Below, piece after piece: positions 52,392-61,252 of a stretch of DNA of 64,000 nucleotides. How positions within the stretch are numbered: the first letter of the stretch is position 1; each line of letters starts with the position of its first letter. Position numbers and translations under genes: made by a program. The DNA is from a virus, in the IMG/VR virus record IMGVR_UViG_3300032323_001070, positions 1-64,000 of that record; one strand, given 5' to 3'. The notes beneath the pieces are model-generated. The model was given only the letters and a program-made list of their open reading frames with translations. It made no database searches and was not told the DNA's origin.

Positions 52392-53474
52392 ATGGCTAAA
52401 GCATTTGATATTTCTAAATTTAGAAAGTCAATTACAAAGTCTATTGAAGGCTTGTCAATTGGCTTTAACGATCCAACTGATTGGGTGTCAACAGGTAACT
52501 ACGCACTGAACTATCTTATCAGCGGAGACTTTCATAGGGGAGTTCCTCTGGGCAAAGTCACTGTATTTGCTGGCGAGAGCGGTGCAGGTAAATCTTATAT
52601 TTGTTCTGGTAACCTTATCAAGGCAGCACAAGCACAAGGCATTTATCCTATCCTAATTGATACAGAAAATGCACTTGATGAAGATTGGCTTAAGGCACTA
52701 GGCGTAGACACAGCCGAAGATAAGTTGTTGAAACTTAACATGGCTATGATTGACGATGTAGCAAAAACTATTACAGAATTTGTTGCAGAATATAAACAGA
52801 TGCCAGAAGACAGTCGTCCTAAAGTGTTGTTTGTTCTTGACTCACTAGGTATGTTGTTAACTCCAACAGACGTTAATCAGTTCGAAGCAGGCGATTTAAA
52901 AGGTGATATGGGCCGTAAGCCTAAAGCACTAACAGCACTGGTTCGTAACTGTGTGAACATGTTTGGTTCATTAAACATTGGTCTAGTAGCTACTAATCAC
53001 ACATACGCTTCACAAGATATGTTTGATCCAGATGACAAGATCTCTGGTGGTCAAGGCTTTATCTATGCGTCAAGTATCGTGGTAGCGATGAAGAAACTCA
53101 AGCTCAAAGAAGACGATGACGGTAACAAGATCACAGAAGTTCGCGGTATCCGTGCGGCTTGTAAGATCATGAAAACTCGTTATGCTAAACCGTTTGAATC
53201 AGTACAAGTGAAGATTCCTTACGAAACAGGTATGAATCCGTATAGCGGACTGGTAGACCTGGCTGAAGCTAAAGGTATGCTCAAGAAAGAAGGTAACAGT
53301 CTTGTATATGTAACTAAAGACGGTGAAATCATCAAGCAGTTCCGCAAGGCTTGGGAGAGAAACGAGAATGATGGTTTAGATGCTATCATGAACGATATTT
53401 CTAAATATGGCGAAAAAGTCAATTCTGAGATAACTAATAATGATGTTGTATCTGAACCGGAGAGCGCAGAATGA
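52392..53474 (+). CDS. uvsX: UvsX RecA-like recombinase, 360 aa
   Basis: RecA-type strand-exchange protein. Walker A is GESGAGKSY (61-69), Walker B lies in VLFVLDSLGML (about 145-155), and a Glu in LIDTENALDED is the candidate catalytic residue. LKGDMGRKPKALTALVRN and YASSIVVAMKKLKLKE fit UvsX-type cores. The C-terminal 25 residues are acidic. It drives recombination-dependent replication together with the flanking genes. Confidence 0.95.
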   Translation: MAKAFDISKFRKSITKSIEGLSIGFNDPTDWVSTGNYALNYLISGDFHRGVPLGKVTVFAGESGAGKSYICSGNLIKAAQAQGIYPILIDTENALDEDWLKALGVDTAEDKLLKLNMAMIDDVAKTITEFVAEYKQMPEDSRPKVLFVLDSLGMLLTPTDVNQFEAGDLKGDMGRKPKALTALVRNCVNMFGSLNIGLVATNHTYASQDMFDPDDKISGGQGFIYASSIVVAMKKLKLKEDDDGNKITEVRGIRAACKIMKTRYAKPFESVQVKIPYETGMNPYSGLVDLAEAKGMLKKEGNSLVYVTKDGEIIKQFRKAWERNENDGLDAIMNDISKYGEKVNSEITNNDVVSEPESAE

Positions 53475-53704
53475 AAGAAGATTTAATTGCCGACTTGTGG
53501 AATGTAGTAGTAGAACATATTCCTGAAAAACAAAAGAAAGATGTAGCACATGATTTTGTTAACACACTCATGGACTACGGAATCAAAGAGTCGACCGTTG
53601 AAAGCCTATTAGGTGTCGATCCTTACCTCGATGAAGCTATTGAATACGTCATTGACGGTGAGGAAATCCAAGAAGATGAAGATTACTACGAAGACGAAGA
53701 CTAA
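53471..53704 (+). CDS. Small acidic protein downstream of UvsX, 77 aa
   Basis: Acidic, helical (MKEDLIADLWNVVVEHIPEKQKKDVAHDFVNTL) and ending in EDEDYYEDED. Starts by ATGA overlap with uvsX and its stop overlaps the next start (TAATG), so the three genes are translationally coupled. From memory a protein like this follows UvsX in many T4-like phages; no activity is known to me. Confidence 0.75.
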   Translation: MKEDLIADLWNVVVEHIPEKQKKDVAHDFVNTLMDYGIKESTVESLLGVDPYLDEAIEYVIDGEEIQEDEDYYEDED

Positions 53705-54159
53705 TGAATTGGTATGATAAAGTTTCGAGGGATATTAGTAACATCCCCGATGCCGTGGCCTATTATGAAGCCGAACTGTTAGCGGCAAAACAAGATGTCC
53801 GCGTAGCTGGTAACATCGAGAAAGCCTCAGCGCAGATGCCCGGCATCGTTGAAACTAGATTTAATCAACTTCAGGAAATTGAGGGTATCTTAGAATATCT
53901 CAATATCGAACTTCGTCGACTACGTAGTCAGCATTTTCGCAAGTATCTTGAAAACTATCAACGCAGCTTGTCCTCTAGAGACTGTGAAAAGTTTGTAGAG
54001 GGCGAAGCTGATGTTGTAGACTTTGAAAAGATCATCAACGATTTTGCACTGTTAAGAAACAAGTGGTTAGGCATTATCAAAGCCTTAGATATCAAACAGT
54101 GGCAGTTATCAAATATCGTTAAATTAAGAACTGCTGGCTTAGAAGACGCCACTCTTTAA
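53704..54159 (+). CDS. Helical protein, candidate UvsY-like mediator, 151 aa
   Basis: An all-helical protein of UvsY length (T4 UvsY is 137 aa) encoded directly after UvsX. The C-terminal part (NKWLGIIKALDIKQWQLSNI) resembles the UvsY tail pattern (LL..L..AI..RG..I..I..MR), but identity is low and the name is not assigned. Residues 23-75 form helices with an EEIEGILEYLNIEL-like pattern. UvsY loads UvsX onto gp32-coated DNA. Confidence 0.55.
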   Translation: MNWYDKVSRDISNIPDAVAYYEAELLAAKQDVRVAGNIEKASAQMPGIVETRFNQLQEIEGILEYLNIELRRLRSQHFRKYLENYQRSLSSRDCEKFVEGEADVVDFEKIINDFALLRNKWLGIIKALDIKQWQLSNIVKLRTAGLEDATL

Positions 54160-54179
54160 TTATACCAGTAAACTGCCCA

Positions 54180-54187
54180 TATAAATA
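54180..54187 (+). promoter_or_regulatory. Full-consensus late promoter abutting start
   Basis: TATAAATA, then AGACT, then ATG 54193: the full T4 consensus with the exact 5-nt spacing. It would start the glycan island as a late operon. Confidence 0.65.
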
Positions 54188-54192
54188 AGACT

Positions 54193-54960
54193 ATGAAAAT
54201 AGTCTTAGTTACAGGTGGGTTTGATCCCATACATTCCGGGCACATTGCCTATTTCAAAGCAGCACGTTCACTAGGTGATATGCTCCTAGTTGGAATCAAT
54301 TCTGACGAATGGCTTGTTCGTAAAAAGGGTCGTGCGTTTATGCCCTGGAACGAACGCCTTTGTATAATCAATAATCTATCAATGGTTGACGAAGTTTATA
54401 CCTTCGATGACGAAGACGGTTCTGCTAAAGAATTTATTAAACAGGTTCGAGCGCATTATCCAGATGCAGAATTGATATTTGCCAACGGCGGCGATCGCAC
54501 TGCAAAAAATATTCCAGAAATGGACGTTGAAGATTCTAATTTAAAATTTGAATTTGGAGTCGGAGGCGAAGATAAAAAGAATTCTAGCTCATGGATTCTA
54601 ACTGAATGGAAATCGCCCAAGACTGAAAGAACCTGGGGCTACTATCGTGTATTACACGAAATACCAGGATGTAAAGTCAAAGAACTAACTGTAGATCCTG
54701 GTAAGAGCCTAAGCCTGCAACGACATCGAGATAGAACTGAAATATGGTTAGTATCTGAAGGTCAGTGTATGGTAGAACATCACGGGCATGCCATAGAGAC
54801 TGACGAATATCTAATACACACCCCTTTAAAGGAACATACTGAGTTTCATATTCCTAGAACTAAATGGCATAGACTTTTTAATCCGTATGAAACTCCATGC
54901 CGGATCGTGGAAATACAATACGGCGATAGATGCGATGAAGAGGATATAGAAAGAAGATGA
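54193..54960 (+). CDS. Nucleotidyltransferase-cupin fusion, 255 aa
   Basis: Residues 1-140 are a cytidylyltransferase-like fold: GGFDPIHSGH (8-17) holds the HxGH motif of glycerol-3-phosphate cytidylyltransferase (TagD) and the HldE/RfaE C-terminal domain, and FANGGDRT is in the place of their GGD loop. Residues about 140-250 are a cupin like type II mannose-6-phosphate isomerase/GDP-mannose pyrophosphorylase (ERTWGYYRVLHEIPG, SLSLQRHRDRTEIWLV, HRLFNPYETPCRIVEIQYG). It could make an activated sugar for the following transferases. The substrate is not predictable here. Confidence 0.8.
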   Translation: MKIVLVTGGFDPIHSGHIAYFKAARSLGDMLLVGINSDEWLVRKKGRAFMPWNERLCIINNLSMVDEVYTFDDEDGSAKEFIKQVRAHYPDAELIFANGGDRTAKNIPEMDVEDSNLKFEFGVGGEDKKNSSSWILTEWKSPKTERTWGYYRVLHEIPGCKVKELTVDPGKSLSLQRHRDRTEIWLVSEGQCMVEHHGHAIETDEYLIHTPLKEHTEFHIPRTKWHRLFNPYETPCRIVEIQYGDRCDEEDIERR

Positions 54961-55634
54961 TTCCAATTTTTATAGGTTATGATCCTAGAGAAGCAGTAGC
55001 ATTTCACGTTTGTACAAATAGTATAATCCGTCAATCAAGTCAGCCGGTGAGTATTAATCCGCTGGCATTAAACATTCTTAAAGATTATAAAGAAACACAC
55101 ACTGACGGTAGTAATCATTTCATCTACAGCAGATTCCTTGTACCACATTTAATGAATTATCAAGGGTGGGCTATATTCATGGATGGTGATATGTTACTGC
55201 GAGATGATATAGCTAAATTATGGGAGCTTCGAGATGAATCAAAAGCAGTTCAAGTCGTCAAACATGATTATAAAACCAGACTTACTGAAAAGTATCTTGG
55301 AGCGAAGAACGAGAACTATCCTCGTAAAAATTGGAGTTCTGTTATTCTTTGGAATTGTCATCATCCTGCAAATGCTACAGTAACTCCTGACTTTGTACAG
55401 AATGCCACTGGGGCACAGGTACACAGATTTACGTGGTTATCTGATGACCTCATAGGAGAGTTACCCATCGAATGGAATTGGTTGCCGGATGAGTTTGGAG
55501 CCAACCCCGATGCTAAATTATTACATTATACATTGGGTACTCCTAGTTTCCACGAATTCGCCACAACTCCTATGGGAGATGAATGGCACAGAGAACGGAT
55601 CTATACTGAGTACTGTCTACAGCATAATCTATGA
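54957..55634 (+). CDS. GT8-like glycosyltransferase, 225 aa
   Basis: A GT-A-type transferase: IPIFIGYDPREAVAFHVC at the N-terminus, SRFLVPHLM (about 59-67), the metal-binding DxD in WAIFMDGDML (DGD 76-78) and HYTLGTPSFHE (about 194-204) follow the LgtC/galactinol-synthase pattern (GT8). It would transfer a hexose from a nucleotide sugar. ATGA overlap with the preceding gene and with the next. Confidence 0.75.
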   Translation: MIPIFIGYDPREAVAFHVCTNSIIRQSSQPVSINPLALNILKDYKETHTDGSNHFIYSRFLVPHLMNYQGWAIFMDGDMLLRDDIAKLWELRDESKAVQVVKHDYKTRLTEKYLGAKNENYPRKNWSSVILWNCHHPANATVTPDFVQNATGAQVHRFTWLSDDLIGELPIEWNWLPDEFGANPDAKLLHYTLGTPSFHEFATTPMGDEWHRERIYTEYCLQHNL

Positions 55635-56401
55635 TTTCTTACATTAAGAAAGATCTCTCCCAACAGTATAATATCGGAGATGATCTTTGCACTCCGGACA
55701 AATATTTTAAAATAGAATCTGAAAATAATCTTTTTATAATCGGCGGCGGTGCATACGTAGACCACGGATTAAAAAGATTAAAAAAATTAAATATTGATCC
55801 TAAAAAAGTAGTAGCATGGGGTCTTGGAACATCTGATAAAAAATTAACAGATAGTAAATTAAAATCTTTGCCTTATTTAGATTGGGGTGTAAGAGATCTT
55901 GATACAGTTTCAGCAGACAAATTCCTTCCTTGTGTTAGTTGTTTTAATCGACAGATAACATCAGCACCTAAAGACGATAATACCTTGATATTTTTAAATG
56001 CCAATGACAAAGTTTCTGGCGATATCGATATTGATCAACCTTATCTAACAAATGCAGTATCAATGGATGAATTTATACGACACTGGAGTATTTCAGATAA
56101 AGTTATTACAAATTCATATCATGGAATTTATTGGTCATTATTAACTGGAAGATCTGTAATGCCGTTCGGATACTCTTCTAAGTTTTTCAGCGTGTTAAAG
56201 ATGTTTGAAAAAGAATTACCACAAGAAAACTTTTATAAAATAAAAAGCAAAACTGAGCTAACTGAATTATTATCAACAGCTATTAAAGATCCTAAATTTA
56301 TATCTGTGAAAGATTCTAATCTCTTTTTAGATAGATTTAGAAGTTTAAATTATCAGTTTGCTGCGGGTCTATCTCGATTTGGTATTAGGTGCAGTCTATG
56401 A
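55631..56401 (+). CDS. Polysaccharide pyruvyltransferase-like protein, 256 aa
   Basis: FIIGGGAYVDHG (about 36-47), VVAWGLGTSD and especially DKVITNSYHGIYWSLLTGRSV (about 157-176) match the pyruvyltransferase (CsaB/PssM-like) family pattern, which adds pyruvate ketals or acts as a GT-B fold. It is a short version and the pyruvyl chemistry is uncertain. Couples by ATGA to the next gene. Confidence 0.65.
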   Translation: MISYIKKDLSQQYNIGDDLCTPDKYFKIESENNLFIIGGGAYVDHGLKRLKKLNIDPKKVVAWGLGTSDKKLTDSKLKSLPYLDWGVRDLDTVSADKFLPCVSCFNRQITSAPKDDNTLIFLNANDKVSGDIDIDQPYLTNAVSMDEFIRHWSISDKVITNSYHGIYWSLLTGRSVMPFGYSSKFFSVLKMFEKELPQENFYKIKSKTELTELLSTAIKDPKFISVKDSNLFLDRFRSLNYQFAAGLSRFGIRCSL

Positions 56402-57207
56402 GTGAATGGATTTTTCTAAGCAAAGACGGCGAAGACGAATATATCAATATGTTCGCTAAAGGATGTAAATCTCCTATAGTCAGCACAGAACATTTTGTAT
56501 ACGAATCTAGTAATGCTCCTATAGTGCTTAGGGGAATAATGAAGCACAAGATCATGAAACAATGCTGGAATGACGGCAGAACTTTTTATTATGTAGACAG
56601 TGGATACTTTGGTAATCAACCAAATCCTCTCAATCCGCAAGGTTGGAAAGTTTGGCACCGTATCGTTAAAAACGATCTTCAGCACGACAAAATCGTTGAG
56701 CGACCCAATGATAGATGGCTGCGACTTAAACAGAATTTAGAACCTTGGAAAAAGTCTGGAAGAAAAATATTGATAGCGGCGCCCGACGAAAAACCCTGTA
56801 AGTTTTACGGAATAGATTTAGAAACGTGGATCAATGAAACTATGGAGACTATTAAAAAGTATACTGATAGGCCCATAGAAGTAAGATCTCGAGCACCTAA
56901 TAGGATTGACAGGATACAGAATTCTACATTAAAACAGGCGTTAGATAACGATGTGTTTGCATTGGTCACTTACAACTCAAACGCTGCCACGGAAGCAGTG
57001 ATGTACGGTTATCCTGCATTTACCCTAGCTCCAACAAATGCTGCTGGACCAGTTAGTTCTCAAGATCTTTCCAAAATCAACGAGCCTTACTATCCTAACA
57101 GAGATAAATTATATGCCTGGGCCTGTCATTTAGCCTATGGACAATTTCACAACGACGAATTAAAAAACGGAACTGCAAAAAAAATATTGGAAGAACAGCA
57201 TGGATGA
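56398..57207 (+). CDS. GT-B-like glycan transferase paralogue A, 269 aa
   Basis: ATG 56398 in the ATGA overlap is preferred over in-frame GTG 56389. Conserved points shared by five proteins of this island: a basic/acidic K(Y)TDRPI-V(R) strand (YTDRPIEVRSRAP), a YNSNAATEAVMYGYPAF motif (about 200-216) and DLSKINEPYYPNRDKL plus LAYGQFHNDELKNGTA near the C-terminus. The SNxAAxEA motif resembles the nucleotide-sugar-binding strand of GT-B enzymes such as CDP-glycerol or Kdo transferases. Specific activity is unknown. Overlaps the next gene by 8 nt. Confidence 0.65.
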   Translation: MSEWIFLSKDGEDEYINMFAKGCKSPIVSTEHFVYESSNAPIVLRGIMKHKIMKQCWNDGRTFYYVDSGYFGNQPNPLNPQGWKVWHRIVKNDLQHDKIVERPNDRWLRLKQNLEPWKKSGRKILIAAPDEKPCKFYGIDLETWINETMETIKKYTDRPIEVRSRAPNRIDRIQNSTLKQALDNDVFALVTYNSNAATEAVMYGYPAFTLAPTNAAGPVSSQDLSKINEPYYPNRDKLYAWACHLAYGQFHNDELKNGTAKKILEEQHG

Positions 57208-57970
57208 AATACTTTATAACTACATCAAGAAAGGTTGCAATAACGCAATAGAAAGCGATCCTAATTTAGAATCTACAAAGCCTTTGTTGATTCGGGGTAT
57301 TGCTTCTAAAAAACATATCTATAAATGTCAGAATACCGGAAGAGATTTTTATTATCTAGACACAGGATATTTTGGCAACTATCCATCAAAACATAATCCA
57401 ATAGGAAAAAAATTATTTCATAGACTTGTAAAAAATGAATTGCAGTTATCAAAGATTTTAGACGTACCCGGTGATCGTTGGGAAGCAGTGGCTAAAACTG
57501 ATCCTAGATTACAATTTAAAGGTTGGAAGAAAAACGGATCCCATATATTGGTATTATTACCGACGCCTAAAGCATGTAAGTTCTATGGCTTCGAATATGA
57601 GCAATGGGTCAGTACTACTATCGAAACATTAAAAGCGAATACTGATAGAAAAATCGTATTAAGAGAAAAACCCGGTAGAAAAGACAGGAAAGTAATATCC
57701 AGTGTCTATGATCAGATGGACGGCGCCTTTGCCACAATATCTCTTAACAGTATCGCAGCTATCGAATCAATATTATACGGAGTTCCTCATTTTGCCGCAG
57801 TTTCGTGTTGCGGAACTCCTTTGGTATCAACTGACTTTTCTAAAATAGAAACTCCTTATTTTCCCGACGAGCGCCAGATACAATTAAAATGTAATAGTCT
57901 AGCTTATAATCAATTCACTACCGAAGAAATGAAAGACGGTACTGCTTGGAAAATACTCCAACAATATTAA
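57200..57970 (+). CDS. GT-B-like glycan transferase paralogue B, 256 aa
   Basis: Closely related to paralogue A throughout: YYLDTGYFGNYPS, FHRLVKNELQLSKIL, NTDRKIVLREKPGRK, SLNSIAAIESILYGVPHF, TDFSKIETPYFPDERQ and LAYNQFTTEEMKDGTAWKIL. In this copy the Ala-Thr-Glu of the NAATEA motif reads SIAAIESI, so the fold is kept but a key position differs. A cluster of cysteines (CCG, about 206) is an extra feature. Confidence 0.65.
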   Translation: MDEILYNYIKKGCNNAIESDPNLESTKPLLIRGIASKKHIYKCQNTGRDFYYLDTGYFGNYPSKHNPIGKKLFHRLVKNELQLSKILDVPGDRWEAVAKTDPRLQFKGWKKNGSHILVLLPTPKACKFYGFEYEQWVSTTIETLKANTDRKIVLREKPGRKDRKVISSVYDQMDGAFATISLNSIAAIESILYGVPHFAAVSCCGTPLVSTDFSKIETPYFPDERQIQLKCNSLAYNQFTTEEMKDGTAWKILQQY

Positions 57971-57971
57971 A

Positions 57972-59063
57972 ATGAAATTATTATTAAACAATAAAGAAAT
58001 CGCTGCCTTTTTAGTAACACAACTAGATGTGTATAGTTGCTGTGAAAAAATAGAGTTCGAAGAAATAGACATGACTAATGTTAGGGTATTCATAGAACAT
58101 GAAACTGCTAGAATAACCTATAACATCGACGATATGCGAGAATCTTTTAAAAAGAAAATAGGCAAGGCTGTGAGAAAAGATTTGAATCGATGGGTAAATG
58201 CTGTCAAAAATCAAATAGAAACCGTTAGAAAAGATTATAGATTATTAATTAACAGTCACACTGATTACTTTATAGAAAAGTTAGGTGAGAAGAATATATT
58301 AGAAGCCTACAGAAACAGCGAAGTTCACAATTTCGTTAAGAGTGTAGGTCTGCATATTGATCCTTCTGCAGAATTAATAAGAAGAAACGATTTCACCTCA
58401 GTCTCAGAAGATTGTGTCTTTCGCAATACCATAGGAAACGAACAGTTAATCATATCTAAGATCGATAACAATTATCCTTTCTGGTTTATAGATAGTGGAT
58501 ATACTAATTTTATAGAAAATAATAAAAAATGGCATAGGTTAGTTCGCAACCATATCCATTTTCATAAAGACTTTGAAGCCCCTGTTGATCGTTTAGGCGT
58601 TTTTACAGAATTTCCTAAACAGTGGCGCACTGACGGTGATAAAATTCTAATAATCGAGCCTGGTCCGTTTGCAGCAGGTATAAGTCGCATAGATTTAAAG
58701 ACTTGGAAGTATCATATAGAAGCAGAGCTAAGAAAATTTACAGATAAAAAAATCGTGTTCAGAGAAAAGGCTCCTAAAAAACAAAGAGATCCGTTATATA
58801 AACATCTACTAGATGAAGATTACTATTGTCTGGTTAATATTAATTCAAATGCTGCTACAGAAGCAGTATGGGCCGGTGTTCCTGTGATAACATTAGACAA
58901 GCATGTGACAAATAGTATAGCCAGAAGTAAATTGTCGGATATAAATGATCTGTTAAGACCTAATTTAGCCAATTGGCTTTGTATGCTGAGCTACAGTCAA
59001 TTTACCTACGACGAATTAATCAACGGAACTGCTGTAAAACTCGTTAATCAATACCATGTCTAA
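57972..59063 (+). CDS. GT-B-like paralogue C with N-terminal extension, 363 aa
   Basis: The C-terminal 240 residues follow the family (WFIDSGYTNF, HRLVRNHIHF, FTDKKIVFREKAPKK, NINSNAATEAVWAGVPVI, LSDINDLLRP, LSYSQFTYDELINGTAVKLV). The first 120 residues (KLLLNNKEIAAFLVTQLDVY, MRESFKKKIGKAVRKDLNRW) are an extra, mostly helical domain not present in the others. Starts 1 nt after the previous stop. Confidence 0.65.
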   Translation: MKLLLNNKEIAAFLVTQLDVYSCCEKIEFEEIDMTNVRVFIEHETARITYNIDDMRESFKKKIGKAVRKDLNRWVNAVKNQIETVRKDYRLLINSHTDYFIEKLGEKNILEAYRNSEVHNFVKSVGLHIDPSAELIRRNDFTSVSEDCVFRNTIGNEQLIISKIDNNYPFWFIDSGYTNFIENNKKWHRLVRNHIHFHKDFEAPVDRLGVFTEFPKQWRTDGDKILIIEPGPFAAGISRIDLKTWKYHIEAELRKFTDKKIVFREKAPKKQRDPLYKHLLDEDYYCLVNINSNAATEAVWAGVPVITLDKHVTNSIARSKLSDINDLLRPNLANWLCMLSYSQFTYDELINGTAVKLVNQYHV

Positions 59064-59982
59064 GTTAACCGCAGTCGCATATTTCAAAGGTATTCCTCCT
59101 AATAACAAAAATATGGAGAAACCTATGATACTGAATAATTTCTTACAGGGAGTAAGGCAGCTAGGCGACATTGCTATCAATAATCAAGAAATGAAGGTTA
59201 TCCCCTGCGATGTTGCTCTGATACAGGGGTTTGTACACGACGACGGAAAACAATTACCTCATCTAGAGTTAAGAAAACAGGCAATAACTCAACAAAGAAA
59301 CAGTGGCAAGAGAAGTTTAATCGTTGACAGTAATTTGTTTTTATATGCTGATCCAGGAAATACAAAAACATACCTTCGATACAGTTTTGACGGAGTATTT
59401 CCTACTACAGGATTTTATTTTGATACAGATGTTGATCCTAATCGATGGAAAAAAATCAGTAAGGACCTAGGATTAACCTTGAAGCCTTATCGATCAGATG
59501 GAGATCACATTTTAATCTGCTTACAAAGACACGGCGGCTGGAGTATGGGTGGTCTTAGTACTTTAGAATGGTTAGATCATACTATCAATAAGATAAGAGA
59601 ACAAACTTTAAAGAGACCAATCATAGTTAGAGCACATCCCGGCGATCGCAGAATAAAATCAATGCTAAGTTTAAATTATAAAAATGTTTTTCTCAGCGAA
59701 AAAGAAAAATTAGTAGATGATCTCAAAGGAGCATGGGCCAGTGTGGTCTATAATAGCAGTCCTAGTGTGGCTAGTCTTATCGAAGGTATACCTACGTTCG
59801 TAACAGACCCAACACCCCAACACAGTCAAAGTTTTGGAGTCGCTAACACTGACCTTTCTCAGATAACTCAACCTCAACTACCTGATAGACAACAGTGGAT
59901 TGAAAAAGTTTCGATGTGTCACTGGAATTTTGATGAGCTTAAATCTGGTGAGGCCTGGCAGTTTTTTAAAAAATATGTTTAA
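59056..59982 (+). CDS. GT-B-like glycan transferase paralogue D, 308 aa
   Basis: More divergent member: RPIIVRAHPGDRRIKS, WASVVYNSSPSVASLIEGIPTF, TDLSQITQPQLPDRQQW and MCHWNFDELKSGEAWQFF keep all family positions, and the N-terminus MSKLTAVAYFKGIPPNNKN.. is that of a nucleotide-binding-like start. Overlaps the previous gene by 8 nt and converges with the minus-strand transferase (4-bp overlap at the stops). Confidence 0.65.
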   Translation: MSKLTAVAYFKGIPPNNKNMEKPMILNNFLQGVRQLGDIAINNQEMKVIPCDVALIQGFVHDDGKQLPHLELRKQAITQQRNSGKRSLIVDSNLFLYADPGNTKTYLRYSFDGVFPTTGFYFDTDVDPNRWKKISKDLGLTLKPYRSDGDHILICLQRHGGWSMGGLSTLEWLDHTINKIREQTLKRPIIVRAHPGDRRIKSMLSLNYKNVFLSEKEKLVDDLKGAWASVVYNSSPSVASLIEGIPTFVTDPTPQHSQSFGVANTDLSQITQPQLPDRQQWIEKVSMCHWNFDELKSGEAWQFFKKYV

Positions 59983-60824
59983 GCAAACTGCTGCCAGTAC
60001 GGTTCTGTTCTAACTACCTTAAGATCTTCTCGTTTACTTCTACCGGCAAATTTTCTGTCACCTTTTAAGTGATCTAACCATGCTCCCCATTCGCTATTAA
60101 TCAATGGATGGCCTTCTCCTACACTGTTTCCGACTCCGGGTCGTAGATCCCCGAGAGTTTCACTCCAACTCAGCTGATTAAGAAATGGCATCTTGACTCT
60201 GACAGCATCAAATACGAAGCTATCGTGCCACTCGTCTAATAAAAATATGCCACCTTCGGCTTTATCGTACATTCTTTGGAATTCCATCAAGAACATCTTG
60301 GTCTGCTCAGTTCTTAAATTCATAGAATAGAGGCCACACTCTGAAAATTTACCTTTCCTGCCGAGGTAGCAGAGATCTTTTTCACCGGGTATCATCCTTT
60401 GAAGGTCTGTCAACGTAATAGGGCTGTGGCAAATGGTGTCAGCGTCCATCCATAACAAAATATCGGCATCACAGTTCTTGGCACAATGAAAAATTGAGTA
60501 AACTTTATGACTAAATCTCACGGCATCCCACTTGAAGCCCTTGCCAGCATCTCTTCTACGGCTGCGTATCGGATCGCTTCTAACATCTCCGTTGGCCTTA
60601 GGAACACCCTTCCACTTATTTTTAAAATTTACCAAATCTTGACTGACTGCGTGGAGGTCTAGTACTACAAGATTGTCGCCTTTTTCTGAAACAGTAACAT
60701 CTTCACCGTAGACATACAGTGTTACTTCTTTAGGCCATGTTTTTAGAAAGGTTTCTATCATCCTTTTTCCATACATCTCATAGCCCTTCTTGTGAAATGT
60801 CGTAACCACTGAATATTTTGTCAT
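59979..60824 (-). CDS. GT-A-type glycosyltransferase, 281 aa
   Basis: ATG 60824 is chosen because it overlaps the upstream stop as ATGA and a GGAAG box stands 6 nt before it; 60836 is an in-frame alternative. N-terminus KYSVVTTFHKKGYEMYGKRM, TLYVYGED, then DILLWMDADT with the DxD motif (127-129), and FGECGLYSMN-like FSECGLYSMN follow a GT-A transferase pattern known to me from T4-like marine phages. It is the only transferase of the island on this strand. Confidence 0.75.
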   Translation of the reverse strand: MTKYSVVTTFHKKGYEMYGKRMIETFLKTWPKEVTLYVYGEDVTVSEKGDNLVVLDLHAVSQDLVNFKNKWKGVPKANGDVRSDPIRSRRRDAGKGFKWDAVRFSHKVYSIFHCAKNCDADILLWMDADTICHSPITLTDLQRMIPGEKDLCYLGRKGKFSECGLYSMNLRTEQTKMFLMEFQRMYDKAEGGIFLLDEWHDSFVFDAVRVKMPFLNQLSWSETLGDLRPGVGNSVGEGHPLINSEWGAWLDHLKGDRKFAGRSKREDLKVVRTEPYWQQFA

Positions 60825-61216
60825 TTTTTCTTCCATATTTGATAACCTTTAGAGATGTCAGTTATAACATACTGACAACTTTTTAAGAAATCTGAAAATT
60901 CTTTATCAATATAATTTTCAGTATAAATCATAAGTGTTGGTTTTTGTTTAATTAACAATCTTTCCACTAATCTTAGATTTTTAATGCCGTCGACGTCAGT
61001 AAATATTAGATTAAACTTTGGCAAGTTTATTAATTCATCAAAAAACTCCTGATAGACGATATTTTTTCTTTTTACAATAACGTTATGTTCCTTGTAGACA
61101 AAAACTGTGCCAAAAATATTGGAAAAATCTTCGAGAAGATCCGCTGCTGAGTTTAAAACTAAGCAGGAGTCTACACCGTCGGCAGTTTTTGTAATTCTTT
61201 TATAGAACTTGTTCAT
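60821..61216 (-). CDS. Hypothetical protein, methyltransferase-tail-like, 131 aa
   Basis: A short protein (MNKFYKRITKTADGVDSCLVLNSAADLL..., FNLIFTDVDGIKNLRLVERLL, MIYTENYIDKEFSDFLKSC) whose strand-helix order recalls the C-terminal half of a Rossmann methyltransferase, but no SAM motif is complete. It is co-transcribed with the GT-A gene (ATGA overlap). No strong assignment is made. Confidence 0.5.
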   Translation of the reverse strand: MNKFYKRITKTADGVDSCLVLNSAADLLEDFSNIFGTVFVYKEHNVIVKRKNIVYQEFFDELINLPKFNLIFTDVDGIKNLRLVERLLIKQKPTLMIYTENYIDKEFSDFLKSCQYVITDISKGYQIWKKK

Positions 61217-61223
61217 TTTAGAT

Positions 61224-61241
61224 TAAATACTATGATATTTA
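61224..61241. promoter_or_regulatory. Divergent late promoter cores
   Basis: A plus-strand ATTAAATA (core 61224-61229) and a minus-strand AATAAATA (core 61236-61241) lie within 20 bp between the two diverging genes. The plus-strand one is followed by a five-codon frame (ATG 61232, MIFIE) before the gene at 61253. Confidence 0.45.
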
Positions 61242-61252
61242 TTGAGTAAAAT

